This document shows positions 17,944 through 21,564 of a DNA stretch of 21,564 nt, piece after piece. Each line of letters opens with the position of its first letter. Position 1 is the stretch's first letter. The notes under the pieces were generated by a model that did not search any database, had not been told where the DNA came from, and saw only the letters and a list, made by a program, of their open reading frames with translations. The stretch spans positions 1 through 21,564 of the forward strand of contig JABYQS010000466.1 of assembly GCA_022592435.1 (NCBI GenBank), given 5' to 3'. The DNA comes from Cerioporus squamosus (lineage: Eukaryota; Basidiomycota; Agaricomycetes; Polyporales; Polyporaceae). The translations under genes were made by a program, and so were the position numbers.

Positions 17944-18665
17944 TGTTAAGACTGTGCGTGCCAAGTCAAACTCCGGAAGGTAGTCCGAAGTCCGAAGTCC
18001 GAAGGCAGCGCGGAGGTGAAGACTTTGGCGAAGTTATTGACCAACACCCTGAGGAGACGCAAGGTGTCTTCTATTTGCAAAGGAACAGAACTCCGGAGTT
18101 TATACCGGAGCAAGCAACGATGGAGGAAGTCAAGCAGAGAGGGAACCAGAGAGTCAGAAGCCGAATGACCAGAGTCGGAAGACGGAGGTCGGAGGTCGGA
18201 GGTCGGAAGTCCGGACGGAGGTGCGGACGGATTTCAGAAGAGAAGGCAATAGATTGAGTTGTTGATACCGAGAAGGATAAGAGGGAAGTAAACGAGATAT
18301 CAGAACTGAGGTCTAAGGGAGAATACAAGCAGACTTAAATACTAAAGTCCGGAGGTCCGAAAGGGGTAAGCTAAAAGTAGAGACAGGAGTCGGAGTCTGG
18401 TGCCAAGGCGGAAGCAAGTAAGTAGCCAATAGGAAATGGAGGTAAGTGCGGATACAAGTGGATACAAGTGCGGATACAAACGGGTAATACTATCGGGACT
18501 GCGGAGGTGATCGGAGTCCGAGGGGAGCGGATAGTAAGGGGTAAGTATCGTAGTAAGGATGAGTCACAACGAAAGGATGAGGAAGTAAGTATGAGTCAAC
18601 GGATGAACCGGAGTCCGGTCGGAGTTGAGTCCGGAGTTGGGTGTCTTGGAGCACGGGATGTAACA
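17944..18665 (-). repeat. 722-bp LTR of the gypsy-like element, minus orientation
   Basis: It is the reverse complement of 20580-21301. I see three differences between the two: TGTTACATCC against TGTTTACATCC at one end, GTTGCTT against GTGCTT internally, and one T/C transition (GGTGTTGG against GGCGTTGG). Termini are TG and CA. Its outer flank is copia RT with TGACC; its inner flank (18666 on) is unrelated DNA rather than the interior of a retrotransposon. A TATAAA lies at 18103-18098 on the minus strand. Confidence 0.9.
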
Positions 18666-19173
18666 CTTGAACCGGCACACATAACAAAATTGCACTGCAT
18701 GCCGGACATCAAACCAACTGAGCCACTAGAACTTGTAATTAATCAGTTGTAGATAGCTGATAAGACGACTTTTTCCCATCTAATCTAGTCTTATCTTGCA
18801 GTTATCTTATCTACAATTGGCGCCTATACTCAGCGCCACTAGTAGCTATACACGGGATGCACTGTTAGTACATTGCCTGCGGCTCTGCTATGGCTCCGGA
18901 GGCCTTGAGTTCAATTCCTGCGTGTGCAAAAAGGTTGTCAATATGTTCTAGTAGCTGTTTGTAGTCAGTATCAGTAACTATTGTAATGTCACATGATTAT
19001 CAGTTAATGACCGGTTTAAACCAATAACCTGACCGCGGTTACGGTCCAGTTACAAATTGTTCAGTTAAGGTGCAATATAACTGGACTGATAAGTGGTCCG
19101 GTTAGGTTGCGGTCCTCGGTTCCCCCCTCGGGGGGTCAAAAAACCGGACTTGACCGGACCCTCCATCACTAAC
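18666..19173. other. 508-bp spacer with tRNA-like and repeat-rich sequence
   Basis: There is no coding frame I would support. It contains a GATAAG/CTTATC-rich imperfect inverted repeat (about 18750-18815), a tRNA-like stretch with a B-box (about 18860-18932), a palindrome GGTTTAAACC (about 19012), repeated ACCGG/GGTCCGG motifs from 19008 to 19162, and a CCCCCCTCGGGGGG hairpin at 19122-19135. It looks like relics of small non-autonomous transposons. Copia sequence begins at or just before 19174. Confidence 0.5.
18858..18935 (+). repeat. tRNA-like / SINE-like sequence
   Basis: GAGTTCAATTCC (18909-18920) matches the pol III B-box pattern GWTCRANNC. About 40 bases upstream GCACTGTTAGTAC resembles an A-box/D-arm. 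The arms do not fold into a good cloverleaf, so this is not a working tRNA but could be a tRNA-derived SINE head or tRNA relic. Confidence 0.3.
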
Positions 19174-20579
19174 GTCAAGGCCGATTGCTGGCGGAAGGGC
19201 GGCGGGAAGGAGGGACAAGGACCGCGCAACCAGATGCTGAAGAATTGAGGTCGCGGCGGACAAGGCGGAGGTGGAGGCGGTGCGTCGGTGAACGCTGTAA
19301 AGGATGACGGCGAACACGCGTTTGCGATCATGCTTGACAGCTCGGTCTTTGCGTGCGCTGCTTCCCCATCTGAGGAGGTCGAGGTCTACGACAGTGGTGC
19401 CAGCCGGCACATGTTCCCCTATCGCCACCGCTTCACCTCCTACTCGGAACTCAAACCTCCGAGACCTATCACCGCAGCCGACGGGCGGTCGTTCATGGCT
19501 GTTGGCGAAGGAAGTGTCCGCGTCGAGATGCCGAACGGTGACACAAGCACCGCCGTGATGCTCGAACGCGTACTCCATGCGCCCGACATGGCCTTCGGGC
19601 TAGTGTCGATTCGACGAGCCGACGAGGCCGGCTACTCCACCGTGTTCGAGCGTGGCGAGTGTCGGCTGTTCTCCCGCGACACGGGCAAGACGATTGGCCG
19701 GATCCCATCTTCGAACGGACTTTATCAAGTCCGTCACCCTGCCGTAGTCGGAGCCGCTGCCAATGCGGGGAGCAAGCCCGAGGCTACGTACACCCTGCAA
19801 GAGCTGCACGCTCGACTTGGACACATCTCTCCCGCTGTGGCAAAGAGGATGGTCAAGCAGGGTCGCATCCGCGGTGTGAAGCTCACGGGAGGCTCCACCG
19901 ACGAAATCTGTGAGGTCTGCGTCCAGGCGAAGATCGCGCGCGCACCTGTCCCGAAGGAACGCGCGAGCGACCTGCCAAGAAGTACGGCGACCGGATTCAC
20001 GCCGATACCTGGAGCGCAGGCTGCGCGTCGCTAGGTGGGAACAAGCACGCGATGATGTGGACCGATGACGCCACGCGCTGGACCGAGACGGTGCCGGCGA
20101 AGACCAAGGATCGAGCCTTCAAAGCCTATAAAGAGTTAGTGGCTGATCTCTGGACACAGGAAGGGCGTCGGGTCAAGGAACTCCAGACCGACAATGGCGG
20201 GGAGTTCTGCAGCGAGGAGTTCGAGGCGTTCCTCAAGTCAGAGGGAACACGCCATCGCACGTCGGTCCACGACACGCCGGAGGAGAACGGCGTAGCCGAG
20301 AGGGTGAATCGGACACTTGCAGAACACGCCCGAGCGATGCTGATCGCGTCGGGCCTGCCCCAATTCCTCTGGAGCTATGCCATCCTCCACGCGACCTGGC
20401 TCAAGAACCGGACGGCCACACGAGCACTCGACGGCAAGACACCGTACGAGGCTCGCTTCGGAGAGGTCCCCAACCTCCGTGACCTGCACCAATTCGGTGC
20501 GAAGGTCTGGGTACGCAAAGAGAATGCCCGAAGATGCAGTCGAAGGCCCGCAAAGGTCGCTTCGTCGGGTACTCTGACC
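19174..20579 (+). pseudogene. Ty1/copia gag tail, protease and integrase half (plus strand)
   Basis: The copia reading starts at VKADCWRKGGGKEGQGPR, the end of the gag zinc knuckle, and meets an in-frame TGA at 19246-19248 (again explained by CGA to TGA). Next come the aspartic protease (VYDSGASRHMF at 19387), the pre-integrase segment (LHARLGHISPAVAKRM .. CEVCVQAK), then integrase with the DDE triad in HADTW (about 20004), QTDNGGEF (about 20190) and ENGVAER (about 20287). One-base frameshifts lie near 19974 and 20528. The frame ends at GGGTACTCTGACC, where the 722-bp LTR begins. Function would be polyprotein processing and cDNA integration. The 5' LTR and most of gag are missing. This copy is dead. 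Confidence 0.9.
20575..20579 (+). repeat. TGACC target duplication, integrase-side copy
   Basis: TGACC directly precedes the TGTTTACATCC terminus of the plus-strand LTR. It pairs with the copy at 17939-17943; putting the two flanks back together around one TGACC gives an unbroken copia frame. Confidence 0.85.
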
Positions 20580-21301
20580 TGTTTACATCCCGTGCTCCAA
20601 GACACCCAACTCCGGACTCAACTCCGACCGGACTCCGGTTCATCCGTTGACTCATACTTACTTCCTCATCCTTTCGTTGTGACTCATCCTTACTACGATA
20701 CTTACCCCTTACTATCCGCTCCCCTCGGACTCCGATCACCTCCGCAGTCCCGATAGTATTACCCGTTTGTATCCGCACTTGTATCCACTTGTATCCGCAC
20801 TTACCTCCATTTCCTATTGGCTACTTACTTGCTTCCGCCTTGGCACCAGACTCCGACTCCTGTCTCTACTTTTAGCTTACCCCTTTCGGACCTCCGGACT
20901 TTAGTATTTAAGTCTGCTTGTATTCTCCCTTAGACCTCAGTTCTGATATCTCGTTTACTTCCCTCTTATCCTTCTCGGTATCAACAACTCAATCTATTGC
21001 CTTCTCTTCTGAAATCCGTCCGCACCTCCGTCCGGACTTCCGACCTCCGACCTCCGACCTCCGTCTTCCGACTCTGGTCATTCGGCTTCTGACTCTCTGG
21101 TTCCCTCTCTGCTTGACTTCCTCCATCGTGCTTGCTCCGGTATAAACTCCGGAGTTCTGTTCCTTTGCAAATAGAAGACACCTTGCGTCTCCTCAGGGCG
21201 TTGGTCAATAACTTCGCCAAAGTCTTCACCTCCGCGCTGCCTTCGGACTTCGGACTTCGGACTACCTTCCGGAGTTTGACTTGGCACGCACAGTCTTAAC
21301 A
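20580..21301 (+). repeat. 722-bp 5' LTR of the gypsy-like element, plus orientation
   Basis: It begins TGTTTACATCC and ends CAGTCTTAACA. It contains TATAAA at 21141-21146 inside a CTCCGG..CTCCGG frame, a tandem CGACCTCC array (about 21038-21062), a tandem CTTCGGAC array (about 21241-21264) and a GGATACAAGT-type repeat on the other strand (about 20770-20800). It is followed by internal element sequence, so it is the 5' LTR of an element running out of the window. Confidence 0.9.
21141..21146 (+). promoter_or_regulatory. LTR TATA box
   Basis: TATAAA lies 155 bases before the LTR end, a sensible place for the U3/R promoter. The same box occurs in the inverted LTR copy. Confidence 0.45.
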
Positions 21302-21330
21302 GTATATCAGAACTCCACTGAGGATTCGCT

Positions 21331-21564
21331 ATGCACGACGAGGATTCCTCCTTCCTAGGATTCACCGCTCGTCGAGGAGGCGCGCTTTCGGCCCCTCCGG
21401 AGACTCCAACTCGTCGCGGAGTAGCTTCTTTCCAACTCGGAGACATTGCATCTTCGACTGAGTCTACCCGCGCCGCATCTCCGGAACAGCCTCCGGCCTC
21501 CATGGTATCTCCGTCCAACCCTTTCGCTTTCTCCTCACGCCTCTACCGACCCCGTCCCAAGGGT
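21331..21564 (+). CDS. Gag N-terminus of the gypsy-like retrotransposon (runs off window)
   Basis: An ATG at 21331, 30 bases after the LTR end, opens 78 codons with no stop to the window edge. The protein starts MHDEDSSFLGF and is Ser/Pro/Arg-rich (TARRGGALSAPPETPTRRG), as disordered N-termini of basidiomycete Ty3/gypsy gag proteins often are. It would be the capsid-type protein packaging the element RNA. Assignment to gypsy rather than copia rests on LTR length, 5-bp duplication and overall style; no RT of this element is visible. The near-identical LTRs suggest a recent insertion, and the gene may be intact. Confidence 0.5.
   Translation, partial: MHDEDSSFLGFTARRGGALSAPPETPTRRGVASFQLGDIASSTESTRAASPEQPPASMVSPSNPFAFSSRLYRPRPKG

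Noticed and set aside
18468..18752. 94-codon frame matching a frame at 20401-20778
   Set aside because: The identity comes only from the inverted LTR copies, not from a duplicated gene.
18858..18935. A functional tRNA gene
   Set aside because: The T-arm has mismatched stem pairs and no clean acceptor stem or anticodon arm can be drawn.
20580..21301. Tandem octamers as a CRISPR-like array
   Set aside because: The units are contiguous without spacers and lie in a eukaryotic LTR.

Overview
The window looks like nuclear DNA of a filamentous basidiomycete, probably an Agaricomycete. The signs are GC-rich coding, short GT..AG introns with CTAAC-like branch sites, a family 18 chitinase, and fungal Tad1-like LINE, Ty1/copia and Ty3/gypsy-like elements. 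No taxon name can be read from the sequence itself.

Layout. (1) 1-1167: 3' part of a GH18 chitinase gene. (2) 1541-3407: a multi-exon host gene for a DNA-binding-type protein (AT-hook plus Myb/SANT-like domain), cut at 3407. (3) About 3408-15313: one very long non-LTR retrotransposon. It ends in an A-rich tail and is flanked by a perfect 16-base target duplication (3392-3407 and 15314-15329). It carries an extra 5' ORF (4176-4841), a gag-like ORF1 with three spliceosomal introns (5546-8149), and an endonuclease/reverse transcriptase/RNase H ORF2 (8520-15178) broken by frameshifts. (4) 12607-14225: a 1619-bp TG..CA element, best read as a solo LTR in minus orientation, inserted inside the ORF2 RNase H domain with a CGCG duplication. 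It carries a 219-codon open frame. (5) 15329-20579: a Ty1/copia element in two pieces pointing in opposite directions. RT and RNase H plus the 3' LTR lie on the minus strand; the gag tail, protease and integrase lie on the plus strand. (6) Two 722-bp LTRs of a second element (gypsy-like) in inverted orientation (17944-18665 minus, 20580-21301 plus). The plus LTR leads into an element running off the window.

How it fits together. The host gene was hit by the LINE, whose right-hand target copy directly abuts the copia LTR. The LINE later received the 1.6-kb element. The copia received the gypsy-like element between integrase and RT; both halves of its TGACC duplication are still present but 2.6 kb apart in opposite orientation. 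Inversion by recombination between LTRs explains this and makes a prediction about the sequence just outside the window. The strongest candidates for something unusual are the intron-bearing ORF1, the extra 5' ORF, the ORF inside an LTR-like element, and the LTR-mediated inversion. All functions are inferred from sequence reading; no database search was possible.
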